NCBI RefSeq assembly: GCF_017357385.1
Contig: NZ_CP071632.1
Span: 2,981,501-3,045,500, forward strand
Origin: Rhizobium sp. NZLR1
Lineage (GTDB): Bacteria; Pseudomonadota; Alphaproteobacteria; Rhizobiales; Rhizobiaceae
Direction: 5' to 3'
Length of the DNA: 64,000 nucleotides
A model generated the notes under the pieces. It saw only the letters and a program-made list of their open reading frames with translations. It made no database searches and had not been told where the DNA came from. The first letter of the stretch is position 1. Each line of letters opens with the position of its first letter. Made by a program: the position numbers and the translations under genes. Of this stretch, positions 1 to 8,222 are shown piece by piece.

Positions 1-702
1 GCCGTATTCCAGCGCGTCGGCGGTCAGGCCGTGGCCGATCGAAACCTCGGCAAGCTGGGGAATGCGCTTCACCAGCGCCGGCAGGTTTTCGACGGTCAGA
101 TCGTGGCCGGCATTGACGGCAAGGCCGATCGCCAGCGCCGCATCCGCCGTCCGTCCGAGCGCGTCGAGGATCGGGGCCGCCCGTTCCGGCGCGTCGTAGC
201 AGCCGCCATAGGGACCGGTATAAAGTTCGATCCGGTCGGCGCCGACCGCCTTGGCGATATCAATGGCTTCAGCATCGCCATCGCCGTCCGCAAACAGCGA
301 CACGCGGCATCCCATCGCCTTCAGCCGCGCGACGGCATCGGTCAGAAATGCCCGGTGCTTGCGGAAATCCCAGCCGTGATCCGAGGTCGCCTGGGCGGGA
401 TCGTCGGGCACCAGCGTCACCTGCTCCGGTGCCGCCCCGGCGCAGAGTTCGAAGAACTCCTGCGTGGGATAGCCCTCGATATTAAACTCGGCCTCGGGGA
501 ATTCGTCGTCGATCAGGTTGCGAATGACCGGCAGGTCGGAAAAGCGAATGTGGCGCTGGTCGGGACGCGGATGCACCGTTAACCCGCTCGCGCCGGCTGC
601 AAGGGCGATTCGCCCAAGCGCTTCGACGCTCGGCCAGGGCAAGTCGCGCCGGTTGCGCAGCATGGCGATGGCGTTGAGGTTCACGGAAAGCTTGGCGGGC
701 AT
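1..702 (-). CDS. pdxJ: Pyridoxine 5'-phosphate synthase PdxJ, C-terminus cut by window edge
   Basis: PdxJ condenses 3-amino-1-hydroxyacetone phosphate with 1-deoxyxylulose 5-phosphate to give pyridoxine 5'-phosphate, the ring-closing step of the DXP-dependent vitamin B6 pathway in the cytosol. Reading the minus strand from the ATG at 702 gives [17 protein letters not shown], then the family motif [11 protein letters not shown], then GYPTQEF and [15 protein letters not shown], all typical of PdxJ. The frame stays open to base 1, about 234 codons, against about 250 for the family, so only a short C-terminal piece is missing. It is divergent from the MerR-LuxR gene. Family assignment is secure; the missing end lies outside the window. 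Confidence 0.95.
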   Translation of the reverse strand, partial: MPAKLSVNLNAIAMLRNRRDLPWPSVEALGRIALAAGASGLTVHPRPDQRHIRFSDLPVIRNLIDDEFPEAEFNIEGYPTQEFFELCAGAAPEQVTLVPDDPAQATSDHGWDFRKHRAFLTDAVARLKAMGCRVSLFADGDGDAEAIDIAKAVGADRIELYTGPYGGCYDAPERAAPILDALGRTADAALAIGLAVNAGHDLTVENLPALVKRIPQLAEVSIGHGLTADALEYG

Positions 703-1155
703 GGCTGATATCCATCGGTACGGGAAACGGAGGCCCTGCTTTTAAGCCAAGGGCCGCGCGATGGCCAACGAGATTCGCAGATGAATGCCATGCCGATCGC
801 TAATAGCATCGCCGTTGGCTGGGCATTCCAGCGCCCTTGCGTACCGCAAACAGTAATTCCCGTCGCCTGTGAAGACGACCGGCCGATGCCGCAATGCAGC
901 ACATGTTTTGCTGCAGCACACCCAGAAACCCGGGCAAATCACGTCGTCGCGTTGCTATCCCATTTAAAAGAGATTACTTTTAGCACTTATAAAAAAGATC
1001 GTTCACGCATAACGTGGACATTGTATAGCGTAAACGTAGGCCGCGTACTGCTTCTTTCCCAATGACAAGAACGCCAGAGGAAAACCCCACTCGCCGCGCC
1101 TGGGAAGCAACTGGCAAATCCGCATGAGGTGCAACACTATGCCCTAGGAGGGTTC
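703..1155. other. Intergenic region between pdxJ and the MerR-LuxR gene
   Basis: This 450-base stretch between two divergent genes holds no convincing coding sequence. The part around 960-1045 is richer in A and T than its surroundings and probably contains promoters for one or both genes. I could not define a confident -35/-10 pair or a clear MerR-type dyad in it. Confidence 0.4.
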
Positions 1156-1848
1156 ATGCCAGACGGTTCCAAACGCCTGTTTGCTGCCGCCGGTAACGCT
1201 TCGGAGGCCCGGTCAAAATACCGGTTCCTGCCTTCGGCCGCGCTGCCGCCGGATCTACCGGATGGTCCGGTGCCCATTGCCGATATGGCCAACGCATTCG
1301 GCGTTACGCACAGGACGCTGCATTTCTACGAAGAGAAGGGGTTGGTTTCGGCCAATCGCATCGGCCTGATGCGGGTCTACGGACAAGACGATGTGATGCG
1401 TATGGCGGTCATCACCGTCTGCCGTGAGACCGGAATGCCGATCGCCGTCATCCAGGAATTGATGGACGAGCTTCGCAAGGCCGAGTCGCAGGAAAGAGCC
1501 GAGGCGATGTTCCGCGAAGCGCTGCAGGTGCGCAAACGCGAGCTGACGGCCGAGATGTCGACCCTGCACCGCCAGCTCCAGCAGGTCGGCGACCTCCTGG
1601 ACTATGACGCCAGTGTCGAAGAGCCGCCGTTGAACGACAACCAGGACAGCGCAAGCCTGACCCCGCAGGAGCTGCAGTGCCTGGAGCTGATGGCGGAAGG
1701 TTATTCCACCCAGCGAATCGCCCGAGCGCTCGACCTGAAACACGACGAAACCAGGGATCTCGAAGCCGGAATCATCCTGAAATTCCGCGCCAACAACCGC
1801 TTCCAGGCGATCGCCAAGGCTGTTCTGCTCGGCATCGTCCAGGCATAA
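1156..1848 (+). CDS. Chimeric transcriptional regulator: MerR-type HTH fused to LuxR/GerE-type HTH
   Basis: The N-terminal part, about residues 40-115, is a MerR-type winged helix-turn-helix (PIADMANAFGVTHRTLHFYE, then RVYGQDDVMRM). A helical dimerisation segment follows (residues about 115-155). The C-terminal 60 residues match a LuxR/GerE DNA-binding domain (LTPQELQCLELMAEGYSTQ, then IARALDL, RANNRFQAIAKAV). Two unrelated DNA-binding domains in one 230-residue protein is unusual; no MerR effector domain or metal-binding cysteines are visible. I chose ATG 1156 because AGGAGGG at 1146-1152 lies just upstream; a GTG at 1129 in the same frame is possible. The effector and targets are unknown. 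Triplicated 22-bp units follow the stop codon. Confidence 0.85.
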   Translation: MPDGSKRLFAAAGNASEARSKYRFLPSAALPPDLPDGPVPIADMANAFGVTHRTLHFYEEKGLVSANRIGLMRVYGQDDVMRMAVITVCRETGMPIAVIQELMDELRKAESQERAEAMFREALQVRKRELTAEMSTLHRQLQQVGDLLDYDASVEEPPLNDNQDSASLTPQELQCLELMAEGYSTQRIARALDLKHDETRDLEAGIILKFRANNRFQAIAKAVLLGIVQA

Positions 1849-1850
1849 CC

Positions 1851-1916
1851 ACGTGCAAGCCTGACGCACGTCGCGTGCAAGCCTAACGCACGCCGCATGC
1901 AAACTTGCACGCATCA
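1851..1916. repeat. Three tandem 22-bp units, each an imperfect palindrome
   Basis: Units at 1851-1872, 1873-1894 and 1895-1916 follow one another without spacers. Units 1 and 2 read CGTGCAAGCC(T)GACGCACG with CGTGC/GCACG arms around a 9-nt centre; unit 3 is diverged. They begin two bases after the stop of the MerR-LuxR gene and lie between it and the 3' end of the convergent helicase gene. The 22-bp period is close to two helical turns, as expected for stacked protein sites, but a terminator role is also possible. No CRISPR-like spacers are present. Confidence 0.75.
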
Positions 1917-1972
1917 TTCTCGACGGCCGCCACCGTCGACTTCCCGCCCAAGATCGCCAGGCGCGATCGAGG

Positions 1973-3100
1973 TCAGCGCACGATCGTCAGCGTCTCCGCC
2001 GCGCGCGTGATCGCGGTATAAAGCCAGCGTTCGCGCGTATCGCGAAAGGCCCAGCTCTCGTCGAACAGCACGACGTCGTTCCATTGCGAGCCCTGCGCCT
2101 TGTGAACGGTAAGCGCATAGCCGTAGTCGAACTCGTCGTAGCGTTTGCGGGTGTTCCAGGGGATCTCGCCTTCGACATCCTCGAAGGCCTGTTTCAGGAG
2201 CTTGATCTTGGCAGCTCCCCGGTCCATGTCGTCGTCCTCGGGCCGAACGAGGAGATTGATGCCGGGCTTCGTCGTTTCCTTGGACGAGGTCATCACCTGC
2301 CAGAGCGAGCCGTTCAGCAGGCCCTTGGCGGGATCGTTCCGGAGACAGACGAGCTTGTCGCCGGTCTGCGGGTAATCGGCATTGAAGCCTTTCAGCTCGC
2401 GCAGGCGCTGATTGTAGCGCCGCCGGGTCCTGTTGGTGCCGACGAGCACTTGGTCGGCATCGAGTACCAGCTGCTGCGTCACCTCGTTCTTCGAGATCAC
2501 CTTGGCCGTGCCGTAATCGCCGTACATCACCTCATTGCCCTCGCGCACCTGCATGGCGAGCTTGATGATCGGATTATCGCGCGCCTGGCGATGGATATCG
2601 GTCAGCAGGTAATCGGGATCCTGATTGGTGAAGTAACCGCCGCCGGTGACCGGCGGCAGCTGGCCGGGATCGCCGAGCACCAGGATCGGCGTGCCGAAGC
2701 TCATTAGATCCTTGCCGAGCGCCTCGTCCACCATCGAGCATTCGTCGACGATAATCAGCGCCGCCTTGGCGACCGGGCTCTGCCGGTTGATCGAAAACAT
2801 CGGTGCGATCGAAGTCTTGCCGGTCTCTTCGTCCTCCACCGCTTCCTCGCCGCGCGGGCGGTAGATCAGCGAATGGATCGTCCGGGCGTTGGAGGCGCCG
2901 CGCGAGCGCAACACTTGTGCGGCCTTGCCGGTAAAGGCCGCAAACAGCACATCACCGTCGACATTCTCGGCGAAATGCTTGGCAAGCGTCGTCTTGCCCG
3001 TTCCGGCATAGCCGAATAGGCGAAAGAGCGGCGAACGCCCTTCATTCAGCCATTTCGAAACAGCCTTGAGGGCTTCGTCTTGTTGCGGCGCAAATTGCAT
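1973..3100 (-). CDS. RecD/Dda-like ATP-dependent DNA helicase (superfamily 1B)
   Basis: This 375-residue protein has the SF1B helicase layout. The Walker A motif is GYAGTGKTT at about residues 30-38, Walker B is VDECSM near residue 117, a GDPGQLPP motif III follows, and the C-terminal UvrD-like fold carries GYALTVHKAQGSQW and LYTAITRAA. Such proteins unwind or remodel DNA 5' to 3' and resemble a stand-alone RecD or phage Dda core. The short length means it lacks the N-terminal domain of RecD2 and any RecBC partner genes here. It stands alone, convergent with the MerR-LuxR gene. The physiological role is not known from context. Confidence 0.88.
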   Translation of the reverse strand: MQFAPQQDEALKAVSKWLNEGRSPLFRLFGYAGTGKTTLAKHFAENVDGDVLFAAFTGKAAQVLRSRGASNARTIHSLIYRPRGEEAVEDEETGKTSIAPMFSINRQSPVAKAALIIVDECSMVDEALGKDLMSFGTPILVLGDPGQLPPVTGGGYFTNQDPDYLLTDIHRQARDNPIIKLAMQVREGNEVMYGDYGTAKVISKNEVTQQLVLDADQVLVGTNRTRRRYNQRLRELKGFNADYPQTGDKLVCLRNDPAKGLLNGSLWQVMTSSKETTKPGINLLVRPEDDDMDRGAAKIKLLKQAFEDVEGEIPWNTRKRYDEFDYGYALTVHKAQGSQWNDVVLFDESWAFRDTRERWLYTAITRAAETLTIVR

Positions 3101-3179
3101 GATCGGACGACTTGGCAGGATTCGCGGGCGTTAGGCAAGGCGGAAAACGGCAAATCGCGCGGCGGGACGATCATCCGTT

Positions 3180-4096
3180 CTACTGCCAGCCCATGCCGCT
3201 CGCGCACATCGACGGGTCCCGCCCGATCGCATCGGTCAGAAAATCCAGAACCGTTTTGACGCGGAGCGGCATGTTGCGCCTCGAGGGATAGACGACCGTG
3301 ATCGGCAGGCGGCTTGGTTGAAAATCCTCCATCAAGGGGATCAGCCGGCCAGCGGCGATATCCGGGACGGCGATGATATGGGAGAGGACCGCCAGGCCCG
3401 CGCCGGCAAGGGCTGCCCTGTGAATGGCGACGGCGCTGCAGGCGGTCAGGCGCGGCGAAATCCGAACCGAAATGTCTTCCGAGCCATTCGAGAACGACCA
3501 GGTGGAAGCTCCGCCGGCCCTGTTGTAGCACAGACATTCGTGCTCCCTGATGTCTTTCGGCGCCCGCGGCGCTTTCTTGCGCGCGAGATAGGTGGGTGAT
3601 GCCACAAGGAAGGCCGTCGTCCAACCTATCCGCCGGCAAACGAGGCTGCTGTCAGCGACCGAGCCCAGCCGCACTTCGAGGTCGAGGCGCTCCTCGATCA
3701 TATCGGAGCTTTGCTCCCTGAGGAGCAGTTCGACCGAAAGCTTCGGATGGACGGCAAGAAGATCGCCCAACCGTTCGCTGAGATAGAGGCCGAGCGGCGC
3801 GGGGACGCTGAGTCTGACCCTCCCCGAAGCCATGGCCCCATCCGATCCGGCCGCATCGCCGAGTTCCTCCACCGCTTCAAGAATCCTCAGCGCCATCGGC
3901 AGCATCCGTTCTCCCTCCGCCGTCAGCGACAGGCCGCTCGTCGTGCGATGTAGGAGGCGCGTGTTGAAATGGCCTTCAAGGCTGCGACCTGCCGTGAAAC
4001 CGCCGGCTGTGTCACGTCGAGATCATGCGCCGCCGCTGAAAACGAGCCCGTCTCCACGACGCGTTGGAAGGCTCGCAATGCCGAAACGATATCCAT
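3180..4096 (-). pseudogene. LysR-family regulator broken by a single-base frameshift
   Basis: The ATG at 4096 opens a normal LysR HTH (MDIVSALRAFQRVVETGSFS, then AAAHDLDVTQPAVSRQVAAL). Near 3975 the frame shifts: the sequence reads TTG-AAG-GCC, where family members would have a Leu-Glu-Gly stretch, as if one G were lost. In the shifted frame the protein ends within about 20 codons. The -1 frame restores a standard LysR remainder (TSGLSLTAEGERMLPMALRI and the substrate-binding domain to 3180). The gene therefore looks freshly inactivated, or the base was lost in sequencing. It is divergent from the AhpD-like gene set, the usual place for its own regulator. Confidence 0.85.
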
Positions 4097-4172
4097 CCCT
4101 GCCCCCTCATACTTTTGCGCATAGGCCTTATGCAGCCAAACTAAGCGAGAATGGCTTTACAGTCCAGCAATT

Positions 4173-4210
4173 AAGGATATCTTATATCCATAAGGATACT
4201 AAATATCCTT
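4173..4210. promoter_or_regulatory. Two tandem dyads GGATA-N5-TATCC upstream of the AhpD-like gene
   Basis: Dyad 1 spans 4175-4189 (GGATA-tctta-TATCC). Dyad 2 spans 4192-4210 (AAGGATA-ctaaa-TATCCTT) and is perfect over 7-bp arms. Their centres are 19 bp apart and lie 28-47 bp upstream of the ATG at 4229. The same architecture occurs once upstream of the Rrf2 gene (8223-8239). I infer operators of that Rrf2 protein, probably repressive because they sit where the promoter should be. Confidence 0.7.
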
Positions 4211-4228
4211 AATTAGAGGAGAGATGAC

Positions 4229-4708
4229 ATGAGCCAGCGATTGAACTACGCCCAGCAGTCCCCCGAGCTTTTCAAGAAATTCATGGAATTCAGCATGGCG
4301 CTGAAGAGCAGCGTGATCGACGAGAAGCTTCAGGCCCTCATCGAGATCCGCGCTTCACAGATCAATGGATGCGGCTTTTGCCTTGACATGCATGTGAAGC
4401 AGGCAAAGATCCATGGTGAGACCGAGCTCAGGCTCCATCACGTCGCCATCTGGCGGGAATCCAACCTGTTCGTTCCCCGCGAGCGCGCAGCCCTTGCCTG
4501 GACCGAAGCGCTGACGAAGCTTCCCGAGGGCGGCATTCCCGACGAGATTTACGAACGGGTTCGCGGCCAGCTTTCCGAAAAGGAAATCTCCGATCTGACC
4601 TTTGTCGTCATGGCCATCAATGCCTGGAACCGCGTTAATGTCGGCTTCAGGACGGTCCCCGGCTCGGCCGACAAGGCCTATGGCCTCGACAAATCAGGCT
4701 TGAACTAA
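4229..4708 (+). CDS. AhpD-like/carboxymuconolactone decarboxylase family protein
   Basis: This 159-residue protein carries the AhpD core motif E-x-R-A-S-x-x-x-G-C-G-F-C-x-D-M-H around residues 45-60. The CGFC pair and following His are the redox residues that, in AhpD, support peroxide reduction through a thiol relay. Small proteins of this family are often called alkylhydroperoxidase-like; true substrates are usually unknown. A strong AGAGGAGAG lies 7 bases before ATG 4229. It is the first gene of a set with an NmrA-like reductase and a secreted cupin, all on the same strand. The dyads at 4173-4210 suggest redox- or electrophile-responsive control. Confidence 0.9.
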   Translation: MSQRLNYAQQSPELFKKFMEFSMALKSSVIDEKLQALIEIRASQINGCGFCLDMHVKQAKIHGETELRLHHVAIWRESNLFVPRERAALAWTEALTKLPEGGIPDEIYERVRGQLSEKEISDLTFVVMAINAWNRVNVGFRTVPGSADKAYGLDKSGLN

Positions 4709-4776
4709 ACCCCACAATTCATTGAGAAGATTCACCTTTGACGCTGTCGCACCCCGGCAGCGAACGGAGATCTGTT

Positions 4777-5532
4777 ATGAAAATCGTTGTCATCGGCGGA
4801 ACCGGCCTCATCGGTTCAAAGACTGTCGAACGCTTGCACAAGCGCGGGCATGACGTGATTGCCGCCTCGCCAAACTCAGGCGTCAATACGATCACGGGAG
4901 AAGGACTGGCGAACGCGTTCTCCGGCGCCGAAGTGGTGCTAGACCTTGCCAATTCGCCATCCTTCGAAGACAAGGCCGTGCTCGAATTCTTCGAGACCTC
5001 GGGCCGCAATCTTCTCGCCGCCGAGAAGGTTGCCGGGGTAAAACACCATGTCGCTCTCTCCGTCGTCGGTACCGAGCGACTGCAGGAAAGCGGCTATTTC
5101 CGCGGCAAGCTCGCTCAGGAAAGACTGATCAAGGCGTCCGGCATTCCCTACACCATCGTGCATTCGACGCAATTCATGGAATTCCTCGGCGGAATCGCCC
5201 AATCGGCAACGGTCGGCCAGACAGTTCGCCTGTCGCCGGCCTATGTCCAGCCGATCGCCTCCGACGACGTCGCCGACGTCATGGCGGATGTGGCGCTCTC
5301 CGCGCCCGCCAACGCCACAATCGAGATATCAGGTCCGGAACGGGCGCGCCTGAGCGAACTCGTCGCCCGATATCTGAAGGCGATGAAAGACCCGCGTACC
5401 GTCGAAGCCGATCCGGAAGCGAAATATTTCGGCGTCCGGCTCAACGACCAGTCGCTCGTTTCCGACGACAGCCGCAGCCTCGGCTCGATCACCTTCGAAC
5501 AATGGTTCGCAAAATCCGCCCAGCCGAAGTGA
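4777..5532 (+). CDS. NmrA-like NAD(P)-binding reductase (atypical SDR)
   Basis: The N-terminus MKIVVIGGTGLIGS is a Rossmann-fold GxxGxxG dinucleotide site, and the order of segments (VLDLANSP, VALSVVGTERL, SGIPYTIVHSTQFMEF) fits the NmrA-like/atypical SDR class, which lacks the YxxxK catalytic pair of classical SDRs. Length is 251 residues. ATG 4777 has GGAGA 6 bases upstream; an in-frame TTG at 4738 is less likely. It follows the AhpD-like gene by 68 bases and is probably co-transcribed. Members reduce quinones or act as redox sensors; no substrate can be assigned here. The pairing of an Rrf2 regulator with an NmrA-like protein recalls ywnA-ywnB of Bacillus subtilis. Confidence 0.88.
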   Translation: MKIVVIGGTGLIGSKTVERLHKRGHDVIAASPNSGVNTITGEGLANAFSGAEVVLDLANSPSFEDKAVLEFFETSGRNLLAAEKVAGVKHHVALSVVGTERLQESGYFRGKLAQERLIKASGIPYTIVHSTQFMEFLGGIAQSATVGQTVRLSPAYVQPIASDDVADVMADVALSAPANATIEISGPERARLSELVARYLKAMKDPRTVEADPEAKYFGVRLNDQSLVSDDSRSLGSITFEQWFAKSAQPK

Positions 5533-5593
5533 TTTGCGCCAGGACGCGGCCGCTCGGGCGCGTCCTGCTCATCCAAGCAATATGGAGATTCCA

Positions 5594-6013
5594 ATGATCA
5601 AAACCTCAGTCCTCGCCGCCGTCGCCCTCGCCTTTCTGACTGCCACCGGCGCCAGCGCCCACGACAACAGCAAGTCTGCGAAGGTCACCCTCGTCTATGA
5701 GCACGAGCTTCCGAACGTGCCGGGCAAGAGTATCAAGGGCGTGCTGGTCGAATATGGGCCGGGCGGCTTCTCCGAAGGCCACACCCATCCGGACACGGCC
5801 TTCATCTACGCCACCGTGCTCGAAGGAGCGATCCGCAGCCAGGTCAATGACGGCCCCGTCAAGGTCTATCATGCCGGCGAGAGTTTCTCCGAAATGCCGG
5901 GCGACCGGCACGGCGTCAGCGCCAACGGCAGCGAAACCAAGCCCGCCCGCCTGCTCGCCGTCTTCGTGGTCGACATCAACCAGAAAGAGCTGACCTATCC
6001 CCTCAAGAAGTAG
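5594..6013 (+). CDS. Exported small cupin-domain protein
   Basis: A signal peptide (MIKTSVLAAVALAFLTATGA, cut after SA) precedes a single cupin barrel. The metal-ligand motif GGFSEGHTHPDTAFIYATVLEG supplies two His and a following acidic position, and PGDRHGVSANGS supplies the last His. The mature protein of about 117 residues would act in the periplasm, probably binding a divalent metal. Start at 5594 follows GGAG at 5584-5587; an upstream open frame from 5534 lacks a ribosome site and would bury the signal peptide. It is third in the AhpD-like/NmrA-like set, 61 bases after the reductase. The ligand is unknown. Confidence 0.85.
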   Translation: MIKTSVLAAVALAFLTATGASAHDNSKSAKVTLVYEHELPNVPGKSIKGVLVEYGPGGFSEGHTHPDTAFIYATVLEGAIRSQVNDGPVKVYHAGESFSEMPGDRHGVSANGSETKPARLLAVFVVDINQKELTYPLKK

Positions 6014-6106
6014 GGGGCCGCCAAACCGTCCGCGCGGGCCGATGCTTGCGCTGGCGGCCGACATGCTGAATCATACGCCGCCCGCCCCTCCCGGAGACAA
6101 AGACAG

Positions 6107-7588
6107 ATGATCTACGACGCGCTCTTCGGCAAGCCTCTGATATCGCTCATAACAGTCGGCTTCGCCGGGATCGTCGTCTGGCACCTGCTTTCCCGCCAAC
6201 GGCCCACGACGCGGCTGGTGGTGCAGATATTCTTCTTCGCCGCGATGACTTTGATCCTCGTCGGCAGCGGCATCGAACCCCACCGGTTTCAAGGATATGA
6301 GTCCGAGGATCCGCAGGCCCTGCTCGTCATCGTCGCGAAAACGCTCTGGTGGATTCATTTGGCATGGGCCGTCATCGGTTTCATCAGGCTGTATCTGGTG
6401 CTGGAAGGCAGTCCACGAGAGGCTCGCCTGCTCCAGGATCTCGTCATTGGCGTCGTCTATATCGGCATGGCCCTGTCCGTTCTGGCCTTCGTCTTCGGCG
6501 TGCCGATCGGCACCCTCGTTGCGACCTCGGGCGTCGTCGCCATCATTCTCGGCCTTGCGCTGCAGAGCACGCTCGCAGACGTCTTCTCCGGCATCGCGCT
6601 GACCCTCGGCCGGCCATACATCATCGGTGACTGGATTCTTTTGAGCGACGGCACAGAGGGACGCGTCGTCGAAAGCAATTGGCGCGCGACGCACATCCTG
6701 ACCAGCGCAAACAATCTCGTCGTTCTGCCGAACAGTTTTCTGGCCAAGCTCGCCGTGACGAATGTAAGCCGGCCGGACGAAAGCCATCTGCTGATCCTCA
6801 CCATCCGCATCGCCCCGACACGGATGCCGGCATCGGTCCGCCAAGTGATGTTGTCGGCGCTCGCGAGCTGCAATTCCATCGTGCGCGAGCCGCCGCCGGT
6901 CGTGGCGCTGAGGGGGCTGGACGCCACGGCACTGGAGGTCGAGCTACAGTTCCGGGTGACGAGCCCCAGCCAGCGCGCGACGGCGCGAAACGAGGTGCTC
7001 GATCTCGTCTACCGTCATTGCAAGTCGGCCGGCCTGCTTCTGGCCATTCCGGCGGCCGCCTCGGTCCTGACGGGCGATCTGCCGACCGAAGAGAGCGCAC
7101 GGGCGCCCCGCGTAACGCCGCTCGAACTGATCGAGGCCATACCGATCTTTGCGGCGCTGACGACCGATGAAAAGCAGAAACTCGCCGAGACAACCGCCGT
7201 GCGTGAGTTCCGCAAGGGCGACGTGATCGTGCGGGAGGGCGAAATGCTGCCGTCCCTGATGATGGTGCGGGCCGGCATTATCGCGGCGCGGCACGGAGAT
7301 GGGGAACGCGGGCGGCTCGCGCCGGGTGATTTTTTCGGAGAAACCGGACTGCTCTCCGCCATGCAGGAAGTCTGTACCCTGGAGGCTCTTACCGCCGTGA
7401 CGGTCTATGAAATCGATCAGCAGGCCTTCGCGCCGCTGCTGAGTGAGCGTCCGGCGCTGGCGGAAGAAATCGCCGAAGACCTCGCCCTCCGCGCGGAGCG
7501 ATTCCGCGACGATGCCGCCCTGCCCGCCGAACCCGCCCACAGCGCGCGCGCTATCCTGAAAACCATCAGGACAATCTTCAGGGCCTAG
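6107..7588 (+). CDS. MscS-type mechanosensitive channel with C-terminal cyclic-nucleotide-binding-like domain
   Basis: This 493-residue inner-membrane protein has about five membrane segments; the last (IGTLVATSGVVAIILGLALQ and STLADVFSGI) is the pore-lining helix of MscS channels. The MscS beta domain follows (RPYIIGDWILLSDGTEGRVV), then a cNMP-binding-type barrel at about residues 345-460 (FRKGDVIVREGEMLPSLMMV, DFFGETGLLS). In the phosphate-binding cassette the FGE is kept, but the usual Arg of the R-x-A-T/S motif is replaced (QEVCTLEALT), so canonical cAMP binding is doubtful. The architecture matches bacterial cyclic-nucleotide-gated MscS relatives. It may be monocistronic; a 23-bp-arm hairpin overlaps its end. 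Confidence 0.88.
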   Translation: MIYDALFGKPLISLITVGFAGIVVWHLLSRQRPTTRLVVQIFFFAAMTLILVGSGIEPHRFQGYESEDPQALLVIVAKTLWWIHLAWAVIGFIRLYLVLEGSPREARLLQDLVIGVVYIGMALSVLAFVFGVPIGTLVATSGVVAIILGLALQSTLADVFSGIALTLGRPYIIGDWILLSDGTEGRVVESNWRATHILTSANNLVVLPNSFLAKLAVTNVSRPDESHLLILTIRIAPTRMPASVRQVMLSALASCNSIVREPPPVVALRGLDATALEVELQFRVTSPSQRATARNEVLDLVYRHCKSAGLLLAIPAAASVLTGDLPTEESARAPRVTPLELIEAIPIFAALTTDEKQKLAETTAVREFRKGDVIVREGEMLPSLMMVRAGIIAARHGDGERGRLAPGDFFGETGLLSAMQEVCTLEALTAVTVYEIDQQAFAPLLSERPALAEEIAEDLALRAERFRDDAALPAEPAHSARAILKTIRTIFRA

Positions 7589-7694
7589 CGCATCGTGCTT
7601 TCCGAAAATCGAAATCGATTTTCGGAAAGCACGATGCGTAGATTCAAAGTGTTACAGCGTCCTTTGCGCGTCTAATACGACCCGCGGCGCTGTA
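7589..7694. repeat. RIME-like mosaic element: two palindromes
   Basis: Arms 7589-7611 and 7616-7638 are perfect 23-bp complements separated by four bases. A second palindrome spans 7653-7694, starting TACAGCGTCCTTTGCGCG and ending GGCGCTGTA. It fills the gap between the convergent channel and Rrf2 genes and can serve as a bidirectional terminator. Relatives occur at 18249-18292, 33093-33135 and 38546-38650. The two-palindrome layout fits the published Rhizobium intergenic mosaic element RIME. Confidence 0.8.
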
Positions 7695-7695
7695 A

Positions 7696-8184
7696 TCAGC
7701 CGGCGCGCTTGAGCACCCATTCGAACGTGCTCCGCCAGAGCTCGGGGGGCACTTCCTCGGACAAGGTGCCGACCAGATCGGAAAGCCGGACGCGTCTCAG
7801 CGTATCCCGCCAGGCCTCGTCCGCCGCCCACATAACGCGCGCGACCGCGCAGGGCTTGCTGTCGCAATATCCTTCGGCCCGGCAAGGATTGTTCGCCCGG
7901 ATGTTCGTGCAGGTGAAGCTCAGCGTTTTGCCCTCGACCGCCTCGACGATGTCGAGGAAATTGATCTCCGAAGGAGGGCTCGCAAGCCTGTAGCCGCCAG
8001 TCGGGCCAAGCGTGGTCTCGACCAGCGATGCCTGCGAAAGGCTCTGCAGCGCCTTGGAGAGATATTCCTTCGGCAGACCATGAAGCTCTGCGAGCGCCTT
8101 GGTGGAAAGGTACCTGCCCTCGGGCAGGCCTGCGAGAATGGCGCAGCAGTGGAGCGCCCACTCGACCTGGCTTTTCAGGATCAT
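7696..8184 (-). CDS. Rrf2-family transcriptional regulator with cysteine cluster
   Basis: The 162-residue protein has the Rrf2 winged-helix start (QVEWALHCCAILAGLPEG, then LHGLPKEYLSKALQSLSQAS, LGPTGGYRLA). The central region carries four Cys in CTNIRANNPCRAEGYCDSKP-C order (spacings 8, 5 and 4), a layout that could ligate an iron-sulfur cluster or act as a thiol sensor. The protein is expected to bind the dyad at 8223-8239, 39 bases upstream of its own ATG, and the matching dyads at 4173-4210, linking it to the AhpD-like/NmrA-like/cupin set. Related proteins include IscR, NsrR, CymR and YwnA; the true signal is not readable from sequence. Confidence 0.88.
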   Translation of the reverse strand: MILKSQVEWALHCCAILAGLPEGRYLSTKALAELHGLPKEYLSKALQSLSQASLVETTLGPTGGYRLASPPSEINFLDIVEAVEGKTLSFTCTNIRANNPCRAEGYCDSKPCAVARVMWAADEAWRDTLRRVRLSDLVGTLSEEVPPELWRSTFEWVLKRAG

Positions 8185-8222
8185 TCAGCAACTCGCGTGA
8201 TGGCTGTTTCAGGATGCGAATT

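Noticed and set aside
1851..1916. CRISPR-like repeats
   Set aside because: Only three units, no spacers between them, no cas genes.
1255..1917. 220-codon minus-strand open frame
   Set aside because: Antisense to the MerR-LuxR gene and running through the 22-bp repeats.
7652..8191. 179-codon minus-strand frame overlapping the Rrf2 gene
   Set aside because: Alternative frame of the same region; the Rrf2 frame has the conserved domain and start.
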